A stretch of 64,000 nucleotides of DNA from Progne subis subis (Eukaryota; Chordata; Aves; Passeriformes; Hirundinidae): NCBI GenBank assembly GCA_022316685.1, contig JAKJHU010000053.1, positions 3,651,636-3,715,635 of the forward strand. The letters run 5' to 3'. A model generated the notes under the pieces. It saw nothing but the letters and a program-made list of their open reading frames with translations. It ran no database searches and had not been told where the DNA came from. Positions 37,181 through 51,400 of the stretch are shown piece by piece (position 1 is the first letter of the stretch; every line of letters begins with the position of its first letter). The position numbers and the translations under genes are program-made.

Positions 37181-39189
37181 ATATCTGTGTAGTAAGGCTG
37201 AGTCTGAAGTTCTTGCATGAACAGTATCTTTCTCCCTCTTTGTGTTTAAAATACCTCCTTACCTACACATTTAACAAAATGAAGGTTTAATAACTTCCTT
37301 TTCTCTCTCTAAAAGTACCAGTTAAGTTCATATTGGTCTATTTTCCACCTGTAAAACTGCATTTACATGCTTAATCACATAATCTCTTAAACCCATTATT
37401 ACCTGCAGTAGGTGCCTTTATAACCAGATTTTTTTTTTTCTCTTTCAAAGTAAAAAGATGCTTCATTATTCAGAAAGTGGAGGTGTCTCTTCTGGATATT
37501 GTGTAGAAGGGGACATGCTGCTGCATGTTAAAGAAACATGAGCTGTGCAGATCAGCTTCCCTGTGGAGGAGGCAGCAGAGAATCAGTATATTAAATGCAG
37601 CTCTTTATTTACATACCTCTGTGAGTGCTGGGACAGAGGCCACCACAGAGCAGGTACTCTGACAATTCTGCCTTCCACAAATGCCATCCTGAAAGCTGAT
37701 GGCCCCTTCCTGGGAGGCTCATCTACCCTTACAGATTTAGAGGGCAGGAAAACCAGCTCTGCTAACCAGCACTGATTTTCTCCAGGGGTGACTGCCTGAA
37801 CAAAACTTAAAACTAACAGCTGTCTTTAAAGGCTGAACCCTTCCTCATGTGTTAGGGAAAGAGTGATTGCCTGGAGTGATGTCAGGTCTAAGTTAGAAAA
37901 AGACTTTTCTTTGCAGTACTTATCCTTTGTACCTCATCTCAACTCCTTTTTTCCTTCATTTGAAAATGTCTGGGGCTGCTTTTCTTCTTCTGTTTGTGTA
38001 CACTTTTAGTACCTGCTAGAATCAGTGCCTCTAAGGAAGATTTCATTTTCCTCAGTGCAGCAGGGCACAGCTCTACCATCTAAAACCCTGGGTTGGTAAA
38101 ACAAAGCCAAAGCTGAAAGATTCCCACCTACTGCTCCTCTAAATCCCTGTTGATCTGTAGGGGATGTGAGAAGAGAATTGCTCCCTTCAAAGGCAGGAGC
38201 ATTCAGATGAGGAAATTTTAAAGCTGCACGTTTGTTTCAAATGGAGCCTATTTAGCTTGACAGTAAAAGAGCCACAGGGCTGAATTTTATTAGACATTTG
38301 TGCAACAGGCATTAAATGTTTCATGTTAGGAATATATTAAATTCCATAAGAAAAAAAAAGAAAGCCACATTCAGAACAGATACAGAAAAGGAGTAGCATT
38401 CCTCTGAGATTTTTGTGCACTGAAAATCTGAAGATTGAAAAAATAAGTGATGAAGGCAATACAGAGGATTTAATCACATTTCCTGCCTTAGCTCTGCTGG
38501 ACCTTTTTTTGGCTTGTTTTTATGTTTGGGTTTTTGGAGGGTTTGTGGGTTTTTTGTTCTGTTTGCATCTGAGTTCTTGCCAGTTCATAAAAGCACCTTC
38601 AGAGGTGTCAACAATCCCATCATTACTTCAGCTCTTGCCATGAGCTTGCTGGGCCAAGCTAGCTTCTTGAAAAGCCAGACCTAAGCTAATGCTCTCTGAG
38701 TGGCGTTAAAATCAGTTTGGAGCATCAGTCCTGAAGCACCAAATCCTCCCATCTTCCCTTTTGTAGCCTCTTTGATTTGGGTATTGTCACGGATTTGTGC
38801 TCAGTAAAGGTGAGAGTTCTGCCTGTTTGCAGAGAAAGCAGCTCTTGGGCACAAGTGAAATGATGGAAATGGACCTGATTGAGACAAGACAGGAGAAAAT
38901 TGTGCAGTGTTGTAACTCCCTGGCTTGAGCTTGAATTAAAGGAATCTTTTCACTGCAGGTGACTGTGATGTTTGTGCACCCTCAACACCAAGAGGAAGAA
39001 TACTCAACAGAACGTGGGTGTGAGGCAGTTTCTTGCTGTAGTTTGCACTGTAGCGACATCACCACGTGTTGGGGTTCTCTTCTGCCTGCCACTAGTTGAT
39101 AAATGTTTTCAGGGTAGGATTATTTAGAGGGTTTTGCTCCATATCCTCTTGCAATAGCAAGTAAATGTTCCTCAGCACTGGAACAATAT

Positions 39190-39560
39190 GAGTGTGTTCT
39201 GACCTGGGGAGTCGTAGACAGGCAGAGACACAGATTGCTAATTGCACTGCCTATAATCATCTCCACTTCACAGACAGTTTACACCCTGCATTCCTCTGCT
39301 CCCATCTGGCTCTGTGCATTCCTGCTTCTGCCTTTTAGCCACACAGCATTAACTGTATTGTACATGCCAGGGTGGAAAAACATCATCCTTGGAAGCGTGT
39401 GGGGAAGGACTGGCGAACGACTGGCATTAATCATGCTGCAATTAGATTTCCTCGTTGAGGTTTTGATAAGCCTTTGGGTGACCAAGCTAACAAACTGCCA
39501 ACTAATTCTCATCACTAAACTCTGTGCTGGTTCCTATCCACTCTTCTCCATAGGAGTTTC
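39190..39560. promoter_or_regulatory. Putative conserved non-coding block
   Basis: Low-repeat sequence with GATTGCTAATTGC, AATCATCTCC, GCATTAACTG, GGCATTAATCATGC, GCAATTAGATTTCC and CCAACTAATTC cores, and a small CpG group (CTGGCGAACGAC) near 39409. A 110-codon plus-strand frame spans it but is leucine-rich and unrecognised. Confidence 0.28.
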
Positions 39561-41859
39561 GTTTTAGCACCTTAGAGGAGCAATCAGGGGGCAAGGATAC
39601 AAATTTGTGTGCTGTGCGTGGGTGGGATCTAACCTTTGTGGACTTAGCTCTGATATCGTGGCACCTTTAGTGGGACTGGAGCAGTGATGCACACATCTGA
39701 CACACCTCTGAGAGCACGGAAAAGGGCCCCATGTGTTCAATTCACCTGACTGATTCCATGACACAGCCAGAAGCAGTGCTTCTGCTGAGGCTGACTGCAC
39801 AGAGCAAAGGCCCAGCCTTTCAAAAGGTCCAAAAGGAAGTGGCGGCTTCCCCATTTCCAGCAGTCTTTAGCCTCAGCCAGATTACATCCTGAAATAGAAA
39901 CTTTATGCAAATATAAGTTCTGAGAGCAGCAGTAAAACAGAAAACCTTTGTCTATGTAGTGTAGCTCCTTTAATCTGGCCTAAACTCTCAGTACTAGTAA
40001 CAGCAAGAGAAGAAAATGCCTTCCAGGCCTGTAGACACGAATTTGCTTTGAATACCTTTCCTGAAGCACCAGCAGTGGCATGTCTGAAGGGTGATGTGAC
40101 ATCTCAGCAAATTCTGCATCACCCAGGATGCTTTCTGCAAGTGGGAAGCCAATGTGACTCATGTTTTAGCTCCAGAGGTTTCTCAAAGCAAAGCTGTTTT
40201 GACAGCAGCGGTGTGGTTTTTGTGTTATCCTTTGGTTTATCAGAGGAATTATATCTTAGGTTTGTTATTAAGATTTCATTTCACTATCTGGGAAGCCTTG
40301 ACAGGTTATGACTATTTTCTCATATAGATGGCTCAAAATGCTGCATCTGGACTGGATTATTTTCAGAGGCCTTGTATGTGCTCTGTCAAAGATGTGGAGT
40401 TAGGCCTGGACTATAACCAGGTATAGAGCGGTCTAAATAGATTGTTCCAGTTTTTATATCTTTGTCCAGAGTAAAGATCTGCCAATATAAAGACCTCTAT
40501 GAGCTTGAAAGCTATTACACATTTAAGGTAATGGCCTTCAAATGTCTGAATAGTGTTCTTTTTCCTGATGTCCCCTCATGACCATTTTATATTTCCTCCT
40601 GTTCCATGTACAGGAGCAAGTGCTGACTTCCATTTGTGTTCTGGGAGCAACAGGGCCATTTATTACCGTGAGCATTGTCCTGAAAACCTTGTCCTTCATT
40701 AGCAGTTCCTATGGTTCTTATTATTATGTGGTACTTGGGAATAAATATCTATTGCCTATTCGTCCTTTTAGTCAAGGCAGAATGAAAAGCAAACCTGAAT
40801 TCCCTTCCCTCTCTGTCACCAACTTCACTTTGTCTTGGCATTCAGTAGATTTTGAAGGAAAGAGCTGAGTGACTGGGTCACTCTGGAGCAGTAACAAACC
40901 AGATGGTATCTCCATATGTGACAGACCAGGAGGTTTTGAAGCTGTGCATCTGCTTTTAAGAATCAAGTTTAAAATGAATTGACAGTCCTGTCAGATGGGC
41001 AGCACAGAGCCGCTCCAGCAGGTGATAAAGCTGCTACAAGGCAGAAGGCTGCTCTGAATTTCCCAGCCTGGAGTTGGTGTGCACTCAGATGAATCTGAAT
41101 GTGAACAGAAGATGCAGAGTGCTGTCTGGCCAGGCCATTGTCTGAGACATGCCCTGGAATTAAAGTCAGAAATTTGTCTAGCTCTTGCAGAAGCGCTTGG
41201 AATGTGCCTTCTCTGGAACTGAATGACCATTTTTACTTCTTCAGGTACGATGATGTTTTGTCAGCAGAACTCAGCTTGATGCTGGATCCTTGTCCATCTC
41301 TGGCTAAGGGATTTCTGCATTCCTTACAAATGAAATCATCGGGGCAGTCGCAATTTTATAGACTGTGTTATTAATAGACTTTGTGGTGTATCCTGCTTCA
41401 GGAACAAGACTGCAGCTCTTGAAGTTGTTCTCTGTGCCCTATATACCCAGCAAAGTCTGTCCTGCTGCACAGCTGTGCCAGGGCTGCTTCTTGCTAATCA
41501 GAAAACCCAAGAAGTGTAAAAAGAATCACCACTTTATGCTGTCTGTAAGGATGGGTTTGCTTCATTTGGTGCAATGTCTCACACTATCATTGTTTGTGCT
41601 CAGGCAGTGGCACAAGATCCATCTTTTGTTCCCCCTGCCCTGGGATGGAAAATACTTGATCAGGACTTTTTATTTCTGCTGAAGGCTTACATGGTTTTAT
41701 CCGAAATCCATCTGTGCATTAGAAGATGAGACACAGGGGCCTGTGTGCTTATTTGGACTACTTTCAGTGTTCCTAAACCCACTCTAGGATAAGGATCATT
41801 ATCCTGAGTTTTGGGTTTTTTCCTTTTCTATGTAATTTCATGCCAAACAGTATAATAAA

Positions 41860-42180
41860 AGGTAGATGCAGTCGTGGAATACAGCTTGAAATAATTAGAG
41901 GAAAAGGATTTCAAAATTCGGGAGCATGTTGTTTAATTTACCGAAGGAATTTGTTAGGAAAGCCTAATTGTTTACTCGGTAGCATCACCATCTTTATCTT
42001 TTATTGCATAAATATTTGACACGGGTCCCTTTGTAAAGAAAATGCGAGAGAAAAATATTATCATACAACATATAGAGCTAATAATTTATTTGCCACAGAA
42101 TTGTTAATACTCTGTTTATATGCCACTTTAATGCATTTTGTAAATCTAAAAAAAAAAAATAAAAATAATAATTCTGTGAA
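41860..42180. promoter_or_regulatory. Putative conserved non-coding element
   Basis: AT-rich, non-repetitive sequence with retained CpG (AGTCGTGG, ATTCGGG, ACCGAAGG, CTCGGTAGC, ACACGGG, ATGCGAG) and many TAAT/AATAAT cores over about 300 bases. This combination of high AT, no simple repeat and preserved CpG is a common signature of deeply conserved regulatory DNA. Confidence 0.3.
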
Positions 42181-45100
42181 TTCAAGCATTACTTCCACTG
42201 CTGTCTAGCATCAAAGTCTTGGCTCAGCAGGAACAAAACCAAATTTGAACAGAAAACCATACTGTGTACTTTCTTCCTTTACTACAAGTGCCTGTTTACA
42301 CGTGAAATGCAGTGAGGAGCAAGCAGAGCACATGCAAATTGCAGAAGGAACCGTGCAAAATAGATTTTCCAAATGAAATGTGACATGCCATGATAACTTC
42401 TGAAGCGCTGGAGCAGAAGACAGCAGCAAGACACGGGAAAGCAGGATTTGCTTGCCAAACCTTGGCATTGCAGTGACACCCAGTGTAGCCCAGGAGAGGT
42501 GAACTGTGCCAAGCTCAGCTCAGGGGTGGCATCAGGAGTTTCTTCCCTTCAGAGCTCCCCACTGCAGCTCAGCTGTCTGTGTCAGGGAGCTGGCAATGCG
42601 CTGCTCCTCGGTTCTGGGTAGAAACTGGCATAAAATTCAGATTCTCACAGTCTGTAAACAAAGTTCAGCTGTTTAGAAGTTTTCCAGATGTTGGATTCCA
42701 TCTCCCATCATGGCACCAAGGGGATAAAGGTTTGCTTTATTTGTTACAAAAGAGTTCGACATATTCCTATCTTAACTATAGGCTTAATTGGAAGGAAAGA
42801 TCAATATTTAGGATAATAAAAGCACACAGATAATTAGAATAATAAAACTCCAAAGATAATGAAAACAATTAAACTGGGTGACATAAGGATTTGGAATAAT
42901 CTTTAGTAGATCTGGGATTTTGATTATAGTGAAATTGTCTCTGACCACAGAGTGGAATAAGAGCAAAAAAAAAAAAAAAAAACCATTTAAAACTAAAAAT
43001 GGCAGAGCTGAGCATTTCCCTTCTTATTCTTCTGGACTGTAAAATTCTGTTTATCTGAAAAAAAATTTTAATTTTCTTCAGGCTCGGTGGTGATCATTTG
43101 CTATCCCTTTTTGCAATAGAGGCAATAATGTCACCTACAGCCCCAGTTTGAAGAGCTGCAGTTTCTCATGAGAGGTCCACCAGCTAACACGAGTTAAATT
43201 TCAAAAGGCAACAGAGATCTTTTGAGCTACGAAAACATTGAAATGTCTTTTTGCTAGCCAAAATTTTGTTGGGCTCATCTCCCACCTCCCTTGCCTGCTG
43301 TTTGTGCTGTATGGTGGTGATAAGCTCTGGGCACTGTCCTGTCTGTGCTTCTTGAACCCCTTTCCCTTTGACCCAGAGCTCCACTGTGGTGCAGATCACT
43401 GACACCATTTCGGGGTGTGGAGCATCTCAGTGGGGTTTCCATCATAAGGGCTTGGTGGCCCACTTGAGCTTGATTCCTCCCCATCCTTTCAGACTTCTGG
43501 TTCATCCAGTTCTGTGAATGTTTCCTCTGGGTTGTGGTCATCACCTCACAATGTTATGTAATTCCACCTTCGGTATAATGCTTGTTTTTTTGTTTGTTTG
43601 TTTTTTTTAGCAGATTGAGTTTTGGTTAGTTGGTTGGGTTTGGGTTTTTTTGTTTACTTCAACCACTTTGGTAAAAATAACACCCGTGTGGACATGCTGA
43701 AATGTGCTGGTAGAAAAGAAATTATTATCATTCACATGTTAAAGAGGAAAAGCAAAAAATACTCATTCTCTGCAACAGCTTTCTCAGCCAGGGCTCCTGC
43801 TGAGTTTATATTGTTTTTGTTGTTGTTTCTTCCCCGCTTTCATTAATGCTGCTACCATCTCTTATTTCTGATGAAATAGACGTGAATATTTTAGATTAGG
43901 CAATGACAAACTCTGGAACTCTGAGCAGCCACTGCTGTGTGTGGTTGTGTATTTGGACCTGGAAAAATAAGAGGGTGACATCTCAGATGGAGCCATGGCA
44001 CTGTCGCCTTTGCTGTGAAGTCGAGAAAGAGGGAAACTCTACAGACAAGGAAGTAAGCCAGGGAAGGCTTCTAGTGCAGTCCTAGTGAAAAGGTGAAGTG
44101 TGAGCAAGAAAAGCAGAGGACACTCAATAGCAGAGCTACAAGAAAAGCAAAATTATGCCAAAATCCTACTTGGGGGTGAAATGTTAACGAGGGGAAGTGG
44201 AAGCAAAACATAGGATTGTGTGACTTAGTGAGAGTTCTTGCTCTGTGGGCAGGAGCAAAGTATCTGTGACTGCCTGTCTTACAAAATTTTTAAAAAAAGA
44301 TTTTATTTGATTTCTTTTTTCCCCTCTCTTTTGGTTAAAAGAAAGCTTCCCTGACAAAAAGAAGCACTGCTTTTCACCGAGAATTACTTGAGGATTTGTG
44401 ACCGTGGAACAATGGATCGATATTTGTTTGCGAAAAGCTTCAGTTAAAGTGGGACAAGAGGAGATTAGCTCGATGATCTGCTGGTTGTCCATGGCTATAG
44501 ATTTCTTGTTGTTAGCTGGAGAGGTTTATCTTGCCCTCCCTGTTCAGAACTGAGAAGTGATCCCAGATGGACTGTGTGGATCACAGGAATTACAAATAAA
44601 AGCTGTAGGTGCCACAGGTGATGGCACAGAAGGATTCTCTGGGGGAGCAGTGTGGGCACCTTGGAACTTCTTTGTGCCCTGGACAAACCCCCCATCCTTC
44701 AATCACCCTTTGCATCAAATGAAGCCTGAGCAGGCAGAGGTTATGGGCTTAGAGTGAGGTTAATCAGTCTTTGGTTTTATAATTGCTGTGCAGAGATGCC
44801 ACAGAAACAATGAAGAAGGCTCATTCTTAAAAGGGTGCACTTTGGGGTTTTTTTGTGGCTGAACCCTTGTGCCCAAAAGGGAGCTGGGTTTTCTCCCAGC
44901 TGGTTTTGCCCAGATGCCAAATACCAGCTCTAGGGGTTTGACAAATTGACACTTGGTACAAATTGCTCAAAGATCCACTAAAATCAGGGAGGCTCCGGCT
45001 GAACACGGAGGTTTAACCTCGTGGCTCAGACTCTGAGAGATAAGGCAGGATGTGATTTCCTCTGAGATTCAGAAACGTTCAGTGTGGAGTGAGCTACACA

Positions 45101-45190
45101 GTGTTTTTAATCTGAGTTTTTCAATGCCATATCGTTAGGTCATTTTTATACCCGTTGGATTTGTTCCAGCGTTTGTTTGTATTCCAGTGT

Positions 45191-45248
45191 GGGGTTTTTT
45201 GTTGTTGTTGGTTTTTGGTTTTGTTTTTTTGTTTTTTTTTTTTTTTTT
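45191..45248. repeat. G/T-rich low-complexity and poly(T) tract
   Basis: (GTT)n grades into T runs ending in a pure T17. No element is recognised. Confidence 0.85.
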
Positions 45249-45279
45249 AGTGACATGGATGTATTAACCAGAAGTGTCT

Positions 45280-45480
45280 AATTATCTTTATTGATTAACC
45301 TTATCTTATAAAGAAGTAGTCACTTAGCAGAGCAGTCCATATCCTGTACACTGCAGAAAGAGAAAATGATTAATTTACTCCCTGGATTATACTGCTCTGT
45401 ATGCTGCGAGAGTAAGTGATGGATAAAGGACAGCCTGCACTGTCTTGGGTCAGAACAATAGGTCAGAGTCATTATTTACC
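45280..45480. promoter_or_regulatory. Putative conserved non-coding block
   Basis: Sequence with TGATTAACC, AATGATTAATTTACTCC, GGATTATACTGC and a CpG-containing TGCTGCGAGAG in non-repetitive context. No open frame. Confidence 0.25.
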
Positions 45481-48400
45481 TTTTGAATATAGAGTGAGAA
45501 TTTCCTCTTTTTGCAAATCATGATCCCAATTCACTTGTGTACAGGGAGAGGCAGAAGTGGGACACACACCTGTGTTCTGCATAGATCTGTGTATTTATAG
45601 AGCTGTAGTTACAGCAGGTCTGAAGGAGATGTGGAGAGAAGCAGGACCTGGGATTTCTGAGATAAATTAGAAAAGCTTTTTGTTAAAAGTCCATAGAGCT
45701 TTACTGTTCATTTCTTTCAAATCATGCTTTTCAAGCTGTCTTCCTCTGTGATGCCAACAAAAAAATGACCACAGCCAGAGTTCATTTTGTGCTTACTTTT
45801 TATGTCAGCCGGTAACACCTTGCTTTCTTTCTTGTGATCCTCCTCTTCTTACTCTGATAATGTGTATGGAGCTTTGGTCTGTGTTTGTAAGATCCTGATG
45901 TGGAGGATTCTAAATGCAGATTAATGGCAGGATCTGACCTTTATTCAGGTTTTTATGTATGTGTCTGAATGGTGTGTGGGTGCATATAGTTTCTGTTCCC
46001 TTCTGGAGATGCCTTACAAACATCAGGCAGGAATGCTCATCCTGCACTGTAATTATTAGTATATTGCTATATTTATTGCAATGGAAACAGAATTATATAA
46101 ACAATAACCCATAAAATCCCAGAAACAGAAAGGTTAACCCAAGAATTTTCAATCAGTGCCTTGTGGATCAAGAGAGCTGAAGTTTTACAGCATTTCTTGC
46201 TGTTTTCAGCCTCCCCATTGGTTTGTCTTCTTATTCAATGTGTCTCAGGTTTAGTTTCATTCTCTGCAAAGATGAGATTCTCTTCTAGGCATTCCCTATT
46301 CTCTGGCTTCATTCTGCCTTTTGTGATCCTGTTTTTTGTCCTAGAGGCAGTCCTACTCCTGTTGATGTCTTGAATGGAGTTATCTTCTTTCTTTGTTATT
46401 TTGCCTCCTTTACACATGAGGGAGGGCTGCCTCTCCTGCAGCCCATCAAACGAGGCCCCTCCACTGTGATAATCAGATTTTCTCCTGCTGCCATCTCTCT
46501 GCTTTTCCTGACTCACTGCTCCTTTCACTTCAGCAGGATGTACTGCAACCACTCCTACTGAAAGTGCTGCATTCCCCTTAATGCTGAACCAGCTTCCCAC
46601 TCTCCTGTATCTGTAATCACTCACCTGCTTCCAAAGGAAGCTCCTTGCTGCCCAGAAAAATGGGCTCCCCTTGATCTTTGGAGCTCTGAGTGTTCCCACA
46701 GCATCCCAAATCATCCTGAGGGATGGGATACTGAATTCATTCATGCCTATCTTGCTGAAAAGGCTGCATGAAATCATCCTCTGATGAGTCAGATGCTTCT
46801 TGCTGTTGGTAATACAAATGTAACTGAGTCAATTTTGCCTTTGAGTGGTGTTTCACTTTTATTCCATCCCACTTAATATGCTGACATTTTGACTTGTGCC
46901 ATACTTACTGGGGAAAAAAAAAAAGAAAAAGCAACCTAGTGATTTTATGTGGGTTTTTAGGGGTTTTGAGGATACTGCTCAATAGTGATTTTCCATATTT
47001 TGGGAACTGACGACTTTCAACATGATCAGGGAATTGCTGCATGTCCTTATAGCAAACCTGATGCCTACTTAGCAACTTCTGTCTGTTGTCCAGAGAGAGT
47101 ATTTTTATCTCTAAAGGACTTGAACTCAGTACTCAAAAACACATCTGCTCCTTGATATAGCCCTGACTTTTATGATTTCTAGCAGAGTCCTCTTCATATA
47201 TTTTAAATTTCATTTTTACATTATGTTTATTTCAATTACACAAGAGTAAGATCATGAGATTGAATGATAAAATAATAAACGGGCCTTTGCCTTTATCACA
47301 GATTCTGCATCCTGCACAGGATTATTTTTCTGTCAGTTAGATCTTGTTTGCCCTGCTGACATGAGCAGTAGCACTCTTGTGACCAAAGAAGAGTAGGACT
47401 CTTCCTTCTATGGGGAGAAAAGTAACCTGAGCAGCACTGATGAGATAGAATATGCTCTGGATTTGAAATCTTCTGGTTATGGAAGGCAGCTGGGGTTTGT
47501 TCTTCAGACATTAAAAGGGAGAAGTTTTTTAGGTTTCATCTTCTGTTTTCCAAATTTAACCCACAACATTTATTTTAGATGATTGTATCACACAGTATAA
47601 AGTAAACTTATGCTAGATTAAAAGCCATTTTATGGAGTTTACACTTTGCTGGTTTTACAGAGTAGCATAAAACATAAAGGTATCTTGGGATTTTTTGTTC
47701 CTCCACAAGAAATTGAGGATGTTTTGCTAGCTGCTTGAAAATGGAATACCAGAATGTGTGTTAATAGAAAATAACCATTTTGATCATGTTAATGCTGCTC
47801 TGTGGGGCAAATTCTGCCTCATGAGGGCAACCTTAAATTTTTCTACTATTGAAGTAATTATGTTCAATTACAATTTGTAATCCAGGGTTTAATTTAATCC
47901 ACGGATAAAACGTGTGCTTTGTCTTCATCTTCACTATCCAGCTGTTAAATGGAACAGAAGGGAAGCATTTATCACGGAGAAAATTTGTTTTTTAGAAGTT
48001 CATGTTATAGCTTTGCTTCCATCAAGTTCTGTAAATCCAGGCTGTTGATTAGTGGGCTTTGTCAGGAGAGTGACTGGATAATCAACACACACAGAAGTTT
48101 ACTGCTTTTCTCTCCACATTTTTCCAAAGGCACTCAGGATGGGGAGGTGCCTTGTGGAGATTTCCCACTTCATCCTCAGGCTTGGGTTGATCTGTGTCCA
48201 CGCAGCAGCTGGAGCAGCTGATCCTGTTTCCTCAGGCTTTAGGAAATGTGCAGCGGGGAAATGTCAGGCTGAAAACTGTATTGTGGAGAGGTATGGTTAG
48301 AAAAACACTTCACTGATCTTTGGGGAAAACGCGTGAGCTGTGTTTCAGGGTAGCCCGTGAGTAGTATTTACAAAGCAGAGTAATGAGCAGCATTTACAAA

Positions 48401-51400
48401 TCTCTAAGTTGTCTCTAAAATAAAGAAGTGTGGTTCCAGAGCTATAAGGGCATGTTTGGGAAAGGGCAATACCTCGTGGTGTCTTTATTTTGTTCCTAAT
48501 AAAGCCTAAGACTGGAGTGTGGGGTTAGACTGGGACACACAGGCAGCAGGCTGAGTTCCTCCCATGGCCAGATATGACCTGCACTCCTTTGTGAATTTTG
48601 CTGTTCAGCTTGACAAACTTCTGCAGTTTTTCCATTACGCAGGACAAAGCGTCACTATTGATTTTTACAGCCTGATGAATTTTATTTCTGTTCTCTTGCA
48701 AAATCAGCACAAAGGGGGGAAAAAATCACAAATCATTGCACATAACTATGGAAAATCATCCAGCTTAATGAAAGCTTTGTACTTACGTCTGAAATTTTAA
48801 AAAGCACGTGTATTGGACCATCCTATTGCTGCTGGTTTGGTTTTTTTTTCCCTCTGGCAGCGTCCTTGTTGAAAACAAACTGCTTGCTAGTTTGACCGTT
48901 TGCTGTGTGGAAAATCAAGCTGTCATGAGCTATCGCTCGTGCTTTTCATCTGATGAGGGAAACATGAGCACGCAGCTCTGGCTGAGCGGGCTGAAGGAGG
49001 AGGTATTGAACACAACCATTCTGTGTGTCTTCCTCCAGTGAACCTGCAGACATCAACCCTGCAGTCTGAGCGCTGAATTCTCCTCATGAAATCCAACCAG
49101 CAGGAGCTTTGTTTTTCAGGAATCTCGAAACCGTATCAATTAGGAGAGGCTCTTGTTAACAATCACACGGAGCAGCCTCACATTTTCGTGCCTGGGAAAG
49201 CATGGGGAAGGCTGACTAGCGTTTCACTGGGTATGGGGAAACCTTTCCTGTGCTTCATACTGTGATGACATACAAATATATCAGGTATTCAAGAGCAATA
49301 TAGCCACAGGAAAAAGAATTCCCTCCTTTCTCCTAGACTATAGACCCATTTTTGAGGTGGATTTAAAGACAAGAGGAAAAACCTTTCCAAACTATAAACT
49401 AATGGCTCAAATATTTCTAAATGAAATTGGAACAGTGTCTGTGGTGTTTTATTATCTTTTGCCGTACAGGGCTGTCTTTGAAAGGGGAAAAAAGCTTAGT
49501 AAAAAGTAATTTCAGAGCCTTGACTGCTTTTTGATTACAATTCAGGATTACTGTTTTAATCACTGCTTATCAAGTAATACCACAAACCTCAGAGCATGGC
49601 CATCTTTCTCAGGGGAAGCCAGATTTAAAAGCCAATTTCTAGCAATCCCTCCTCTTTCTTCCAAACTCCTTGAACAAATATGGAGGGACAATAATCTGTG
49701 ATTTTACAAGACACCCCAAGCAGCGCATGAAACTGGCTGTGTTCTCAGATTCCTTCTGAGTTGTCCTTATTGTTGTAGGAGTGGGAATACTGGTGTAAGC
49801 CTGAGCCAGCTCTTGCTCCAAGGCAGCCTCCACTGGAGTGCAGGATCCCACACGCTCACCCTTTCCAGGTGACAAATTTGATGTTCAAAAATGTGTCCAG
49901 GTGGAGCATGAGCATGTTTTCAGGGGCGGTCTGAAGTGTGTGCCTTGTGTTTGTGTGCGAAACACTGCTGCAGAATGGCTTCATGCACCAACAGAAGCTC
50001 TTGCAAAGATGTGGATGAGCAGCCATGAGAGATACTGGAGCTAAAAGATGGATTTTAACTCGAAGTTACTGATATTGCATGGTTTTCCCATGGCTGGGGA
50101 TGGGTGGTAGCCCTGCAGCTGAAGCAGAGTGAAAGAAGAGGGAGTTCTTATTTTCTGCAGTGCATTTTGGGGTGCTTGCAAGGGGAAAGACCCCTCTGTG
50201 GAATTTAAGCAGGTGCTCAGTGAGGACCTAAAGTGGCCAAGATCAACTCTGGAGCTGTTTTCTTGTGTTTTCCCTGTGACTCTGTCTCACAGTGGAGCAC
50301 CATGAGCCTCTCTGCAGGATCCCTGGTATGTCTTCGTTCCTCCAGATAAATATTGCTGCTCTTTCTTAAAGAGAAGACAAAGCTTCCCTACTCACTCCAA
50401 AGCTTTCCTCACTCCAAAATGCTTGCATCTAATTAAGGTAATGAGGTTCATCCTGACCACAATTAACATTTCTCTGAGTTATTCAGATGCTGCTCAGTAA
50501 TGCTAGGGATGGAAGAGGACCAGTGGATCTTTACATTTCTCCTCTGTAGAAAGCAAGTTGTGACCTGATGGGAGATGATGCATTTTTTATCAGCGTTGCT
50601 GTGAGTCATCTTTGCCACGAGGCTTGGAATGTGCTGCTACCTGCTAAGGAGCCTCTAGAGCTGGTTTTATGCAAGAGAGAATTTACATGTGGTACAGGAG
50701 CTTGTAGACAGTGTTTGGAGTGTGTGTGCTATGGCAGTGTCCACTGCCAGGTTGGTGTTCCTGTGAAAAGAACACCTCTAAACAAATCAGTGCTTTTGTT
50801 TGTGTTTGGTTTTTCTGTGTATTGTACACACAAAGAGAGTTTTGAGTGAGGCACTGAGTAATGCTAATGAATAGATAAATGGGTGGAAGGGATCAAGTGG
50901 TGTACATCCATCTTCCTGGAGGAACAGAGAGCTCCCACTACCGCTGTGAGCATCCAGATTTTACCTACAAGTGACCAGCAGTGCTCCATGAGTCAGTGTG
51001 GAAACAATTACAAAATCTCCACAAAATATTCTTTCAAAAGGAAGTGAACTCCTTTACCTGTGGGTCATCAGTCACAGAAAAACTGGCAGGGAATTCCAGT
51101 CTGGAAGTCCTGAGCTTGTCTGTGTAGTAGCCCACCGAGATGTCTCTGCCACAGGAGCCCAGCATTCTATCCCTGCTTGTTTCTGCTTGTAAAATTAACA
51201 TCATCTTCATCTGCTCTTTCTGCCAGCCTAAATCAATGTGCCAGCCAGCTCTAAAAATATAAAAAACAAACCCCTCCACCCTGTTAAGAAAATACATCAA
51301 TGCCAGCAGCTCCTACACATGAATGAGCCTCAATAAGCAAACCACCGTGCATGGGTGGCAGAGGAGGAGAAAAACAAGGAATTGATAAAGAAATATATTT

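Larger units (their letters stand above)
33336..45180. other. Non-coding stretch with conserved-looking blocks
   Basis: No recognisable gene. Homopolymers: A26 at 33435-33460, T16 at 34228-34243, a T/GTTT tract at 35418-35460, an A-rich patch at 42148-42171 and A18 at 42965-42982. An (ATT)n patch lies near 34744-34759. G/T-rich low complexity occupies about 38500-38562 and 43583-43655. Candidate conserved blocks are listed separately. Confidence 0.5.

Noticed and set aside
46235..46777. 180-codon minus-strand open frame
   Set aside because: No recognisable domain. With this base composition about one frame of this length is expected by chance in 64 kb on six frames. A CAG|GTGAGT donor lies inside it, but no matching acceptor and partner exon could be supported.
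48859..49000. Plus-strand segment after a good pyrimidine tract and CAG, open frame with several CpG
   Set aside because: The only donor (GAG|GTATTG) is weak and no neighbouring plus-strand exon is in phase. Kept only as a remark.
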